DNA of 64,000 nucleotides from Xanthomonas chitinilytica (GTDB lineage: Bacteria; Pseudomonadota; Gammaproteobacteria; Xanthomonadales; Xanthomonadaceae): positions 124,001-188,000 of the forward strand of contig NZ_JAPCHY010000010.1 of assembly GCF_026107455.2 (NCBI RefSeq), read 5' to 3'. Position numbers and translations under genes: made by a program. Shown one piece after another: positions 16,967 through 25,776 of this stretch. Positions within the stretch are counted from its first letter, which is position 1. Each line of letters begins with the position of its first letter. The notes beneath the pieces are model-generated. The model worked only from the letters and a program-made list of their open reading frames with translations. It searched no databases and was not told the DNA's origin.

Positions 16967-19470
16967 CACGTCCCGCGTGGTTTGGCCCTGTGCGTGGCGG
17001 TGGCCGTCCAGGGGTCGTCCGGCCACGGATGCTTCGGATACCTCCCCTTCATCTCCTTCTTCACCTCGGCATAGGTGCTTCCCCAGAAGTTCCTCAGGTC
17101 GGCGGTGACCTGCAGCGGCTTGCCGCCGGGGGAGAGCAGGTGCAGCAGCAGCGGCACGCGGCCGTCGGCGATGCGCGGGGTGTCGGCCAGGCCGAACAGT
17201 TCCTGCAGCTTCACCGCCAGCACCGGCGGGCGCGGGGTGAGGCCGTCGTCGTCCAGCGCGTAGTCGATGCGCCGCTCCATGCCCGAGGGCACGCCGATGC
17301 GCACCGGGGCGTGGCGCTCCAGCAGCTGCCGCTGCGCCCACGGCAGCGGCGACTTCAGCGCTTCGCCCAGTTCCTCCTCGCCCAGCGCGTCGAGCCGGGT
17401 CTTGCCGGCGAAGGCCGGGCGCAGCCAGTCGTCCAGCGTGGCCAGCAGCGCGGCATCGGACAGGTCGGGCAGTCCCAGCTCCGGCATCCAGTGGCGCAGC
17501 GACATCGCCCGCCAGCGCCACTGCCGCAGGCTGTCGGTCCATGGCAGCGCGTCCAGCCCGAGTTCGCGCACCGCCTCGGTCAGTGCCGCGGCGGCGTGCG
17601 CCGGATCGACGCGGCCGGCGGGGCGGCTGTCCAGCACGATGCGGTCGAAGCTGGATTCGCGCCGCGCCACCAGGGCGCGCTTCTCCGCATCCCAGCGCAC
17701 CACGTCCCGCTGCGCGAAACGTTGCGGGAAGTCGGCGCGCAGGCGTGCCTCGTCCACCGGGGCGGCGCGCAGCAGCAGTGCATCCTTGGCCTCGAAGCGC
17801 AGCTCGCTGGCCACCAGCCACGGTTCGCCGCGCAGGTCGCTGTTGTCGAACAGGCGCGCGCTGCGGCCGTTGGCCAGCAGGTAGCGCTGCGGGTCGCCGG
17901 GATGGCGGGCGGCGATGCGGTCGGGAAAGGCGTGCGCCAGCAGGTCGCCGAGTTCGTGCGCCTCGATCTCGGCCGGCGGCGCGGCTTCGCAGCGCAGGCG
18001 CCGCCGCCATTGCTTCGCCGCCGCATCGATGGCGGCCAGCGCGCCGCGGCTGGCATCGTGCGGCACGCGCCCGCCACGGAACGCGGCCAGCGCCCGCCAG
18101 CGTGCCGCCAGCGCGTCGCCGCCCTGGCGCAGCGGATCGCGCGCCTCGACCAGCGCCGCCAGGTCCGCGGCCAGCGCCTGCGCGCGGGGTCCCCGGGCCG
18201 CCAGCAGCATCGCCGCCAGTCGCGGGTGGGTGCCCAGCGCCAGCATGCGCCGGCCGTCGGCGGTGATCGTGCCGCCGTCGCCGAGCGCGCCCAGCCGCTG
18301 CAGCAGCTCGCGTGCGGCGGCCAGCGCACCGGGCGGCGGCGGGTCGACGAAGCGCAGTTCGTCGCTGCCCCAGGCGGCCAGCTCCAATGCCAGCGCCGCC
18401 AGTTCGACCTGCGCGATCTCCGGCCGGCGCTGCGCTTCCAGCCGTTGCGACTGCGGCCACAGCCGCCAGGCCCAACCCTCGGCGACGCGGCCGGCGCGGC
18501 CGGCGCGCTGGTCGGCCGAGGCCTGCGAGACCGGCACCACGTCCAGCCGCGAGAAGCCGCTGTTGGGGTCGTAGCGCGGCTCGCGCGCCAGCCCGGCGTC
18601 GATCACCACGCGCACGCCCGGCAGCGTCACCGAGGACTCGGCGACGTTGGTGGCCAGCACCACGCGCCGCTGGCCGTCGGCGGCGGGTTGCAGCACCTGC
18701 GACTGCTGTTCCACCGGCAGTTCGCCGTGCAGCGGCAGCACCGCCACCGCCGGGTCCAGCGACTGCGCCAGCGCCGCCTGCACCCGGGCGATCTCGCGCT
18801 GGCCGGGCAGGAACACCAGCACGTCGCCGGGATGCTGGACCAGCGCCTGCTCGACCGCCCGCCGTGCCTGCGCTTCCAGCGCCTCGTCGCGGCGGGCCGG
18901 GAAATGCGCGATCTCCACCGGAAAGCCGCGGCCGGCGCTGCTCAACCGCGGCGCCTGGAGGAAGCGGGCCAGCTTCTCGCCGTCCAGCGTGGCCGACATC
19001 ACCACGATGCGCAGGTCTTCGCGCAGCTGCGACTGCACGTCCAGCGCCAGCGCCAGGCCGAGATCGGCGGCCAGGTGGCGCTCGTGGAACTCGTCGAACA
19101 GCAGCGCGCCCACGCCTTCCAGCAGCGGGTCGTCCTGCAGCATCCGGGTCAGGATGCCTTCGGTGACGACCTCGACGCGGGTACGCGCGGAGACTTTGTT
19201 CTCGAAGCGGATGCGGTAGCCGACGGTCTCGCCGACCGGCTCGCCGAGCTGGCGCGCCATGAACTGCGCGGCGCTGCGTGCGGCCACCCGGCGCGGTTCC
19301 AGCATCACGATCCTGCTGCCTTCCAGCCATGGCGCATCCAGCAGCGCCAGCGGCACGTGGGTGGTCTTGCCGGCGCCGGGCGGGGCTTCGAGCACCAGCC
19401 GCGGATGCGCGGCGAGATGGTCGAGGATCTGCGGCAGCAGCGGGGAAATCGGAAAATCGGGGGAGGCCAT
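16966..19470 (-). CDS. hrpB: ATP-dependent helicase HrpB
   Basis: An 834-aa DEAH-box helicase. Motif I PPGAGKTT is at residues ~31-37. LLFDEFHERH (a DEFH-type motif II), MSATLDGEKL (III), ATNVAESSVTLPGV (V) and QRAGRAGR (VI) follow in order. The winged-helix, ratchet and C-terminal HrpB regions extend to HPWPDDPWTATATHRAKPRG at the end. HrpB is a conserved RNA helicase-like protein with an ill-defined role in RNA metabolism; it is fused to nothing here. I chose the start at 19470 (MASPDFPISP), since the in-frame Met 23 codons earlier would overlap the tatD promoter. Its last 18 codons and stop are repeated three times downstream. Confidence 0.92.
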   Translation of the reverse strand: MASPDFPISPLLPQILDHLAAHPRLVLEAPPGAGKTTHVPLALLDAPWLEGSRIVMLEPRRVAARSAAQFMARQLGEPVGETVGYRIRFENKVSARTRVEVVTEGILTRMLQDDPLLEGVGALLFDEFHERHLAADLGLALALDVQSQLREDLRIVVMSATLDGEKLARFLQAPRLSSAGRGFPVEIAHFPARRDEALEAQARRAVEQALVQHPGDVLVFLPGQREIARVQAALAQSLDPAVAVLPLHGELPVEQQSQVLQPAADGQRRVVLATNVAESSVTLPGVRVVIDAGLAREPRYDPNSGFSRLDVVPVSQASADQRAGRAGRVAEGWAWRLWPQSQRLEAQRRPEIAQVELAALALELAAWGSDELRFVDPPPPGALAAARELLQRLGALGDGGTITADGRRMLALGTHPRLAAMLLAARGPRAQALAADLAALVEARDPLRQGGDALAARWRALAAFRGGRVPHDASRGALAAIDAAAKQWRRRLRCEAAPPAEIEAHELGDLLAHAFPDRIAARHPGDPQRYLLANGRSARLFDNSDLRGEPWLVASELRFEAKDALLLRAAPVDEARLRADFPQRFAQRDVVRWDAEKRALVARRESSFDRIVLDSRPAGRVDPAHAAAALTEAVRELGLDALPWTDSLRQWRWRAMSLRHWMPELGLPDLSDAALLATLDDWLRPAFAGKTRLDALGEEELGEALKSPLPWAQRQLLERHAPVRIGVPSGMERRIDYALDDDGLTPRPPVLAVKLQELFGLADTPRIADGRVPLLLHLLSPGGKPLQVTADLRNFWGSTYAEVKKEMKGRYPKHPWPDDPWTATATHRAKPRGT

Positions 19471-19574
19471 GCGCGCCAAGGATAAGGCCTGCGGCCGCGT
19501 GGCCGGCAGCGACAGCGGGCCCGGTTCCGCACCAGCCACTACAATGTGCGATTCCCGCGATGCCAGCCCCTGCG

Positions 19575-20375
19575 ATGCAACTGATCGATATCGGCGCCAA
19601 CCTCACCCACGACTCCTTCGATCGCGACCGCGACGCCGTGCTGCAGCGCGCGCGCGCTGCCGGGGTGGTGCAGATGGTGGTGACCGGCGCCAGCCGCGAG
19701 CATTCGCCGCTGGCACTGGAGCTGGCGCAGCGGCATCCGGGCTTCCTGTTCGCCACCGCCGGCGTGCATCCGCACCACGCGGTCGACTACACCGACGAAT
19801 GCGATGCCGAGATGCGCGCGCTGCACGCCCACGCCGAGGTGGTGGCGGTGGGCGAGTGCGGGCTGGACTACTTCCGCGACTTCTCGCCGCGCCCGGCGCA
19901 GCGCCGGGCGTTCGAGCGGCAGCTGCAGCTGGGCAGCGAGAACCGCAAGCCGCTGTTCCTGCACCAGCGCGACGCGCATGCCGACTTCATGGCGATGATG
20001 CGCAACTTCGACGGCCGGCTCGGCCCGGCGGTGGTGCATTGCTTCACCGGCGAGCGCGACGAGCTGTTCGACTACCTGGACCGCGACTGGTACATCGGCA
20101 TCACCGGTTGGCTGTGCGACGAGCGCCGCGGCGCGCACCTGCGCGAGCTGGTGAAGCACATCCCGGCCGAGCGGCTGATGATCGAGACCGACGCGCCGTA
20201 CCTGCTGCCGCGCACGCTCAAGCCGATGCCCAAGGACCGCCGCAACGAACCGGCCTACCTCGCCCACATCGTCGAGGAGCTGGCGCGCGACCGCGGCGAG
20301 ACCGCCGCCGCCGTCGCGGCGCAGACCACCGCCGCCGCCCGCGGCTTCTTCCGGCTGCCCGCGGCAACGCACTGA
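19575..20375 (+). CDS. TatD-family metal-dependent hydrolase
   Basis: A 266-aa TIM-barrel nuclease-type hydrolase. Metal-site and family motifs appear in order: DIGANLTHDSF, GVHPHH, VGECGLDYFRDF, LHQRDAHADF, VHCFTG, and IETDAPYLLPRTL near the C-terminus. TatD proteins are Mg2+-dependent 3'-5' DNases implicated in DNA quality control, and this one is close to E. coli TatD in length and motifs. The start may be ATG 19575 (MQLIDIGANL) or the in-frame ATG at 19560. It is divergent from hrpB. Confidence 0.9.
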   Translation: MQLIDIGANLTHDSFDRDRDAVLQRARAAGVVQMVVTGASREHSPLALELAQRHPGFLFATAGVHPHHAVDYTDECDAEMRALHAHAEVVAVGECGLDYFRDFSPRPAQRRAFERQLQLGSENRKPLFLHQRDAHADFMAMMRNFDGRLGPAVVHCFTGERDELFDYLDRDWYIGITGWLCDERRGAHLRELVKHIPAERLMIETDAPYLLPRTLKPMPKDRRNEPAYLAHIVEELARDRGETAAAVAAQTTAAARGFFRLPAATH

Positions 20376-20454
20376 TCCCCCCGCGCGACGCGCGACGGTT
20401 CCTGACAGAATGGCGTCCGCGCCGCTTCCGGCGCGGCTCTTCCGGAACCCCCGC

Positions 20455-21552
20455 ATGCCCGTCCGTTCACTGCGGTTCGCCGCATCCGCCTGCCTGCTCC
20501 TTGCCGTCGCCGCCTGCGGCACGTCCGACGATGCCGCCGAACAGGCCGGTGCCTCCACCCTGGCGGTAACCCTGGTGCCGGCGCAGGCCAGGTCGTTGCA
20601 GCGCAGCGTGCTGGTCTCCGGCCCGGTCTCGGCCTACGAGGAAATGCAGCTGGGGGTGGAAATCAGCGGCGCGCGGGTGACCGCGCTGAACGTCGATGTC
20701 GGCCAGCAGGTGCGCAAGGGGCAGGTGCTGCTGACGCTGGACCACCGCACCCTGGACAGCGAACTGGCGCAGGCGCAGGCGGCCACGCGCGAGGCCGAGG
20801 CATCGCTGGCGCTGGCGACGGTCAACCATGACCGTGCGGCCACGCTGGCGCGCGAGCAGCTGGTCAGCGCCGCGCAGGTGGACGAGCTGCGCGCCGCGCG
20901 CACCCAGGCCGAGGCGCGCCTGAGCACCGCCCGCGCACAGCGCGATGCGGCACAGCTGCGGCGCGATTTCGCCGAGCTGCGGGCACCGGCCGATGGCGTC
21001 ATTTCCAAACGGCTGGTACAGCCGGGGCAGGTGGTGGCCGCCGGCAGCGAACTGCTGCGGCTGATCCGCGACGGCCGCCTGGAGTGGCGCGCCGAGCTGC
21101 CCGAGGCCGAGCTGGCGCAGGTGGCGGAAGGCGCGGTGGTGCAGCTGCCCGTCGCCGGGGGCACGGTCGAAGGCCGCATCCGCGCGGTCAGCCCGGGCGT
21201 GGACAGCCAGACCCGCACCGGCACGATCTACGCCGACCTGCCGCAGCCCGGTCCGCTCAAGCCGGGCACCTACCTCGAAGGCCGCATCCTCGCCGACCAG
21301 GCGCAAGCGCTGATGGTGCCGGCGGCCTCGGTGGTGCAGCGCGACGGCCATCCCTACGTGTTCACCGTCGACGACAAGCAGGTGGCGCACCGCCAGCGGG
21401 TAGCGACCGGGGCGCAGGCGGACGGCATGGTCGAGATCCGCGAGGGACTGGCCGCCGGCGACCAGGTGGTCGAGCGCGGCGCGGGCTTCCTCGGCGACGG
21501 CGACAGCGTGCGCGTGGTCGCCGCCGACGCGGCCCAGGACGGCGCCCGATGA
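20455..21552 (+). CDS. RND efflux periplasmic adaptor lipoprotein
   Basis: A 365-aa membrane-fusion protein. The lipoprotein signal has lipobox LAVAAC with acylated Cys21. The biotinyl-lipoyl half-motifs are VDVGQQVRKGQVLLTL and LRAPADGVISKRLVQPGQVV, around a coiled-coil hairpin (~85-150, Ala/Glu/Arg-rich). The beta-barrel and membrane-proximal domains follow, with YVFTVDDKQVAHRQRVATG. It bridges an inner-membrane RND pump to an outer-membrane channel. Its stop overlaps the pump start (ATGA), so the pair is translationally coupled. There is no outer-membrane factor gene here; a TolC-like protein elsewhere must serve. Confidence 0.9.
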   Translation: MPVRSLRFAASACLLLAVAACGTSDDAAEQAGASTLAVTLVPAQARSLQRSVLVSGPVSAYEEMQLGVEISGARVTALNVDVGQQVRKGQVLLTLDHRTLDSELAQAQAATREAEASLALATVNHDRAATLAREQLVSAAQVDELRAARTQAEARLSTARAQRDAAQLRRDFAELRAPADGVISKRLVQPGQVVAAGSELLRLIRDGRLEWRAELPEAELAQVAEGAVVQLPVAGGTVEGRIRAVSPGVDSQTRTGTIYADLPQPGPLKPGTYLEGRILADQAQALMVPAASVVQRDGHPYVFTVDDKQVAHRQRVATGAQADGMVEIREGLAAGDQVVERGAGFLGDGDSVRVVAADAAQDGAR

Positions 21553-24500
21553 ACTTCTCCGCCTGGGCGATCCGCCGGCCGCTGCCGGCGCTGATGGTGT
21601 TCTTCGTGCTGTGCGTGGCCGGGCTGTGGGCGTTCCACAAGCTGCCGGTGGCGCGCTTCCCGGACATCGCCTTCCCGATGACCACGGTCACCATCACCCA
21701 GCCCGGCGCGTCGCCGAGCCAGCTGGAGGCCGAGGTCACGCGCCGGGTCGAGGACTCGGTGGCCACCATTCCCGGCATCAAGCGGGTGATGTCCTCGGTG
21801 ACCGAAGGCGTGAGCACCACCAGCATCGAGTTCCTGCTGGAAACCGACCTGGCCACCGCGCTGGACGACACCCGCGACGCGGTCACCCGCATCCGCACCG
21901 ACCTGCCGCAGGACATCCAGGAGCCGGTGGTGTCGAAGGTGGACATCGGCGGTTCGCTGATGACCTACGCGGTGGTGGCGCCGAAGATGCGGCCGGACGA
22001 ACTGAGCTGGTTCGTCGACCGCGAGGTGGCGCGGGCGATGTACGGCGTGCCCGGGGTGGCGGTGGTCACCCGCGTCGGCGGCATCGAGCGGCAGATCCGC
22101 GTCGACCTGGACCCCAATGCGCTGCAGGCCTACGGCGTCACCGCCGGCGACGTCTCGCAGCAGCTGGCGCGCATCCAGGTCGAGCGCGCCGGCGGCAAGG
22201 CCGAGCTGGACGGCAGCCAGCAGGTGATCCGCACGGTCGGCACCATCGCCGACGCGCAGGCCCTGCGCGACTACTCGATCAGCCTGCCGGACGGTCGCGC
22301 GGTGCGGCTGTCGGCGGTGGCCAGGATCAGCGACGGCGCTGCCGACCCGACCGAGGTGGCGCTGCTCGACGGCGAGCCGGTGGTGGCGTTCTCGATGTCG
22401 CGCACCCGCGGCTCCAGCGAACTGGAAGTGGCCGAAGGCGTGGAGAAGGCGCTGGCGACGCTGGCCGCGGCCCATCCCGGGGTGCGCTTCCAGCTGGTCA
22501 CCACGGTGATCGACGAGACCGAACGCTCCTACGGCTCGTCGATGACCATGCTGTGGGAAGGCGCGCTGCTGGCACTGGTGGTGGTGTGGCTGTTCCTGCG
22601 CGACTGGCGCGCGACCTGGGTGTCGGCGGTGGCGCTGCCGCTGTCGATCATCCCCACCTTCGCGGTGATGTACTGGTTCGGCTTCACCCTCAACCTGATC
22701 ACGCTGCTGGCGCTGTCGGTGGTGGTCGGCATCCTGGTCGACGACGCCATCGTCGAGATCGAGAACATCGTGCGCCACCTGCGCATGGGCAAGACCCCGA
22801 TCGACGCCGCGCGCGAGGCCGCCGCCGAGATCGGCACCGCGGTGATCGCCACCTCGATGACGCTGGCCGCGGTGTTCGTGCCGGTGGCGTTCATGCCCGG
22901 CATCGCCGGCAAGTTCTTCCGCGAGTTCGGCTGGACCGCCGCCACCGCGGTGCTGTTCTCGCTGCTGGTGGCGCGGCTGCTGACGCCGATGATGGCCGCC
23001 TACCTGCTCAAGCCGGATCCGGAGGAACACCGCGAGAGCCGGCTGATGACCTGGTACCTGGGCTGGGTGGACGCGGCGCTGCGGCATCGCGCGCGCACGC
23101 TGTGGATCGCCACCGGCCTGTTCGTCGCCTCGCTGGCGCTGGTGCTGCTGATCCCGACCACCTTCATCCCGTTCTCCGACCTGGGCCGCAGCAACCTGAG
23201 CCTGGAACTGGCGCCGGGCACGCGGTTGCAGGAGACCACCGCGGTGGCCGAGCGCGCCCGCGCACTGCTCGCGGACATCCCCGAGCTGAAGCAGGTCTAC
23301 ACCACCGTCGGCAGCGTGCTCGACCTGGGCGATCCCTCCAAGTCCGGCGTTGGCGAACCGCGCAAGGCCACCCTGGTGCTGGACTGGGGCAAGCCGGAGG
23401 ATCGCGACCGCGACCAGAAGGCGCTGGAGCGCGAAGCGCGGGCGCGGCTGGCCGACCTGCCCGGCGTGCGCGTGAGCTACATCAGCTCCGAGCCGGGCGA
23501 ACTGATGCAACTGGTGCTGGCCGGCGACGACGCGCAGCGCCTGCAGGACGCGGCGACCCGGCTGGAGCGCGACCTGCGCACCGTGCAGGGACTGGGCAGC
23601 GTCACCTCCTCGGCCTCGCTGCTGCGCCCGGAGATCGTCATCACCCCGGACCCGGCGCGCGCCGCCGACCTGGGCGTGGCCACCGCCGACATCGCCGAGG
23701 CCGCGCGCATCGCCACTGCCGGCGACTACACCCAGCGCCTGGCCAAGCTCAACCTGCCCGAGCGGCAGCTGCCGATCCGCGTCGGCTTCGCCGAGAGCGC
23801 GCTGGCCAACCCGGCGCTGATCGGCCAACTGCGCGTGCCCGGCAAGAACGGGCCGGTGCCGCTGGCGGCGGTGGCCGAAATCGCCGAGGGCAGCGGCCCC
23901 TCGCAGATCTCGCGCTACCAGCGCCAGCGCAACATCACCTTCACCGCCGAGCTCAACGGCCGCCCGCTGGGCGAGGTGATGCAGGAGGTACAGGCGTTGC
24001 CCGGCGTGCAGCAGCTGCCCGACGGCGTCAGCTTCCTCAACGCCGGCGACGCCGAGGTGTTCGTCGAACTGTTCGTCGGCTTCCTGCTGGCGATGGCCGC
24101 CGGCCTGATCTGCATCTACATGGTGCTGTTGCTGCTGTTCAACCACCCGCTGATGCCGCTGACCATCCTCACCGCGGTGCCGTTGTGCGCCGGCGGCGCG
24201 TTCGGCGCGCTGCTGTTGACCCAGAACCTGTTGTCGTTGCCGGCGCTGATCGGCCTGCTGATGCTGATCGGCATCGCCAGCAAGAACTCGATCCTGCTGG
24301 TGGACTACGCGGTGATGGCCGAGGACGAGCACGGGCTGAGCCAGCACGACGCGCTGGTCGATGCCTGCCGCAAGCGCGCGCAGCCGGTGATCATGACCAC
24401 CCTGGCGATGGGCGCGGGCATGATGCCCATCGCCCTGGGCTGGTCGGGCGACTCCAGCTTCCGCGCGCCGATGGCCATCGCCGTGATCGGCGGCCTGATC

Positions 24501-24608
24501 ACCTCCACGCTGCTGAGCCTGATCGTGATCCCGGCCGCGTTCACCGTGCTCGACGACCTCGGCAACTGGGTGGCGCGCCGCTTCCACCGCAAGCCGGCGA
24601 CGGCCTGA
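21549..24608 (+). CDS. RND efflux transporter permease
   Basis: A 1019-aa AcrB-type pump: about twelve membrane helices and two large periplasmic loops. It begins MNFSAWAIRRPLPALMVFF. The TM4 proton-relay segment VVVGILVDDAIVEIENIVRH carries the paired aspartates, and a later helix has IGIASKNSILLVDYA. The short cytosolic-facing N-terminus and single-adaptor operon resemble the less-characterised RND subgroup common in Xanthomonadaceae, rather than AcrB itself. The substrate is unknown. It overlaps the adaptor by 4 nt and is followed by a REP cassette array, not by a terminator that I can see. Confidence 0.92.
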   Translation: MNFSAWAIRRPLPALMVFFVLCVAGLWAFHKLPVARFPDIAFPMTTVTITQPGASPSQLEAEVTRRVEDSVATIPGIKRVMSSVTEGVSTTSIEFLLETDLATALDDTRDAVTRIRTDLPQDIQEPVVSKVDIGGSLMTYAVVAPKMRPDELSWFVDREVARAMYGVPGVAVVTRVGGIERQIRVDLDPNALQAYGVTAGDVSQQLARIQVERAGGKAELDGSQQVIRTVGTIADAQALRDYSISLPDGRAVRLSAVARISDGAADPTEVALLDGEPVVAFSMSRTRGSSELEVAEGVEKALATLAAAHPGVRFQLVTTVIDETERSYGSSMTMLWEGALLALVVVWLFLRDWRATWVSAVALPLSIIPTFAVMYWFGFTLNLITLLALSVVVGILVDDAIVEIENIVRHLRMGKTPIDAAREAAAEIGTAVIATSMTLAAVFVPVAFMPGIAGKFFREFGWTAATAVLFSLLVARLLTPMMAAYLLKPDPEEHRESRLMTWYLGWVDAALRHRARTLWIATGLFVASLALVLLIPTTFIPFSDLGRSNLSLELAPGTRLQETTAVAERARALLADIPELKQVYTTVGSVLDLGDPSKSGVGEPRKATLVLDWGKPEDRDRDQKALEREARARLADLPGVRVSYISSEPGELMQLVLAGDDAQRLQDAATRLERDLRTVQGLGSVTSSASLLRPEIVITPDPARAADLGVATADIAEAARIATAGDYTQRLAKLNLPERQLPIRVGFAESALANPALIGQLRVPGKNGPVPLAAVAEIAEGSGPSQISRYQRQRNITFTAELNGRPLGEVMQEVQALPGVQQLPDGVSFLNAGDAEVFVELFVGFLLAMAAGLICIYMVLLLLFNHPLMPLTILTAVPLCAGGAFGALLLTQNLLSLPALIGLLMLIGIASKNSILLVDYAVMAEDEHGLSQHDALVDACRKRAQPVIMTTLAMGAGMMPIALGWSGDSSFRAPMAIAVIGGLITSTLLSLIVIPAAFTVLDDLGNWVARRFHRKPATA

Positions 24609-24639
24609 GCCCCCGCGCCGCTTGGCGCAGGGCCGGCCT

Positions 24640-25365
24640 ATGAACAAACCTGCTCTTGTAGGAGCGACGCAAGTCGCGAAACCCGGGCTACAGCTGGTCG
24701 AGGCGATGCCGACTCCCGGACAACGTACGGCCGCTGTCCGGCGTCGCCTCGAATCGACGCGACCGCGACGCCGCGCACTGTCGGCTTCGCGACTTGCGTC
24801 GCTCCTACGACGGCGGTGGGGCCTGGACGACACGGCGCCGCATTGGAGCCTTGGAAAGGAGGGGCCGAAGCCCGTCTTCTCCGTTTCCGGGAAGACCCAC
24901 GCCGCATGGCACGCGCCACCCATGAACGGACCTGCTCCTGTAGGAGCGACGTAAGTCGCGAGACCCGGGCTGCAACCGGCCGCGGCGGTATCGACGCCCG
25001 GCCAATGCGTGGCCGCAGTTCGGCATCGCCTCGAATCGACGCGACCGCGACGCCGCGCACTGTCGGCTTCGCGACTTGCGTCGCTCCTACAACGGCGGTG
25101 GGGCTTGGACGACACGGCGCCGCATTGGAAAGGAGGGGCCGAAGCCCGTCTTCTCCGTTTCCGGGAAGACCCACGCCGCATGGCACGCGCCACCCCATGA
25201 ACGGACCTGCTCCTGTAGGAGCGACGTAAGTCGCGAGACCCGGGCTGCAACCGGCCGCGGCGGTATCGACGCCCGGCCAATGCATGGCCGCAGTTCGGCA
25301 TCGTCTCGAATCGACGTGACCGTGACGCCGCGCACCGTCGGTTTCGCGACTTGCGTCGCTCCTAC
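24640..25365. repeat. Three tandem REP cassettes (BIME-like)
   Basis: A unit of about 280 bp is repeated three times. Each has a forward GTAGGAGCGAC element (24658, 24940, 25215) and, 151 bp further on, an inverted one ending CGCTCCTAC (24808, 25090, 25365). Between cassettes lies a conserved spacer with GAAGCCCGTCTTCTCCGTTT, duplicated once almost perfectly. Unit lengths are 282 and 275 bp. The region 24609-25447 contains no credible gene; long open frames through it are low-complexity products of the repeats. Confidence 0.85.
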
Positions 25366-25400
25366 AGCGGCGGCGGGGTCTGGGCGGCACGGCGCACAAT

Positions 25401-25428
25401 GGAAAGGCGGGTCTCGGCCCGCCTTTCC
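25401..25428. terminator. Strong hairpin after REP array
   Basis: A perfect 11-bp stem, GGAAAGGCGGG and CCCGCCTTTCC, with a 6-nt loop, 20 bp from the end of the TonB-receptor remnant. It would have terminated the receptor gene (minus strand) and could also stop readthrough from the RND operon. No long U-tract is present. Confidence 0.55.
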
Positions 25429-25447
25429 GGATTCCGCTGGTGGTGGC

Positions 25448-25726
25448 TCAGTACTTCCATTCGAACGCGAGGTTGTAGCGCCGGCCGAGGATGTCGTAGT
25501 TGCCGATGCCGGCGCCGAATCCCGGGAACGGCGGGTCCTTGTCCAGCAGGTTGGTCACCGCCAGGCGGATGACCGCGCTGCTGTCGAAGGTGTAGCTCAG
25601 GCCGCCGTTGAGCAGCCAGTAGCTGCCCACGCGCAGGATGTCGCGGGTCTCGGCCGTATCCAGCACATTGAAGGCCGCGCCGTCGGCCGTTGCGCGGGGC
25701 GGGCCGCTGCCGGGTGTGGAAATGAA
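25448..25726 (-). pseudogene. TonB-dependent receptor, 3' remnant
   Basis: About 92 codons with the unmistakable end of a TonB-dependent outer-membrane receptor: barrel strands YWLLNGGLSYTFDSSAVIRL, then AVTNLLDKDPPFPG, then GRRYNLAFEWKY ending in an aromatic residue before the stop. The rest of the receptor (normally 700-1000 aa, signal peptide and plug) is absent. The frame runs on into the antisense of panE without a plausible start. A deletion has left only the last few barrel strands. The reading frame itself is intact, so the loss looks fairly recent. A terminator hairpin still follows it. Confidence 0.75.
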
Positions 25727-25776
25727 TGGCGCCCGCGCTTGCTGCGGTGCGGCGTGGCCGCTGCGCAGGTCGCCGG

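Noticed and set aside
21354..25301. A 1315-codon minus-strand open frame across the RND gene and REP array
   Set aside because: Antisense shadow of a high-GC gene extended through repeats; no protein-like motifs.
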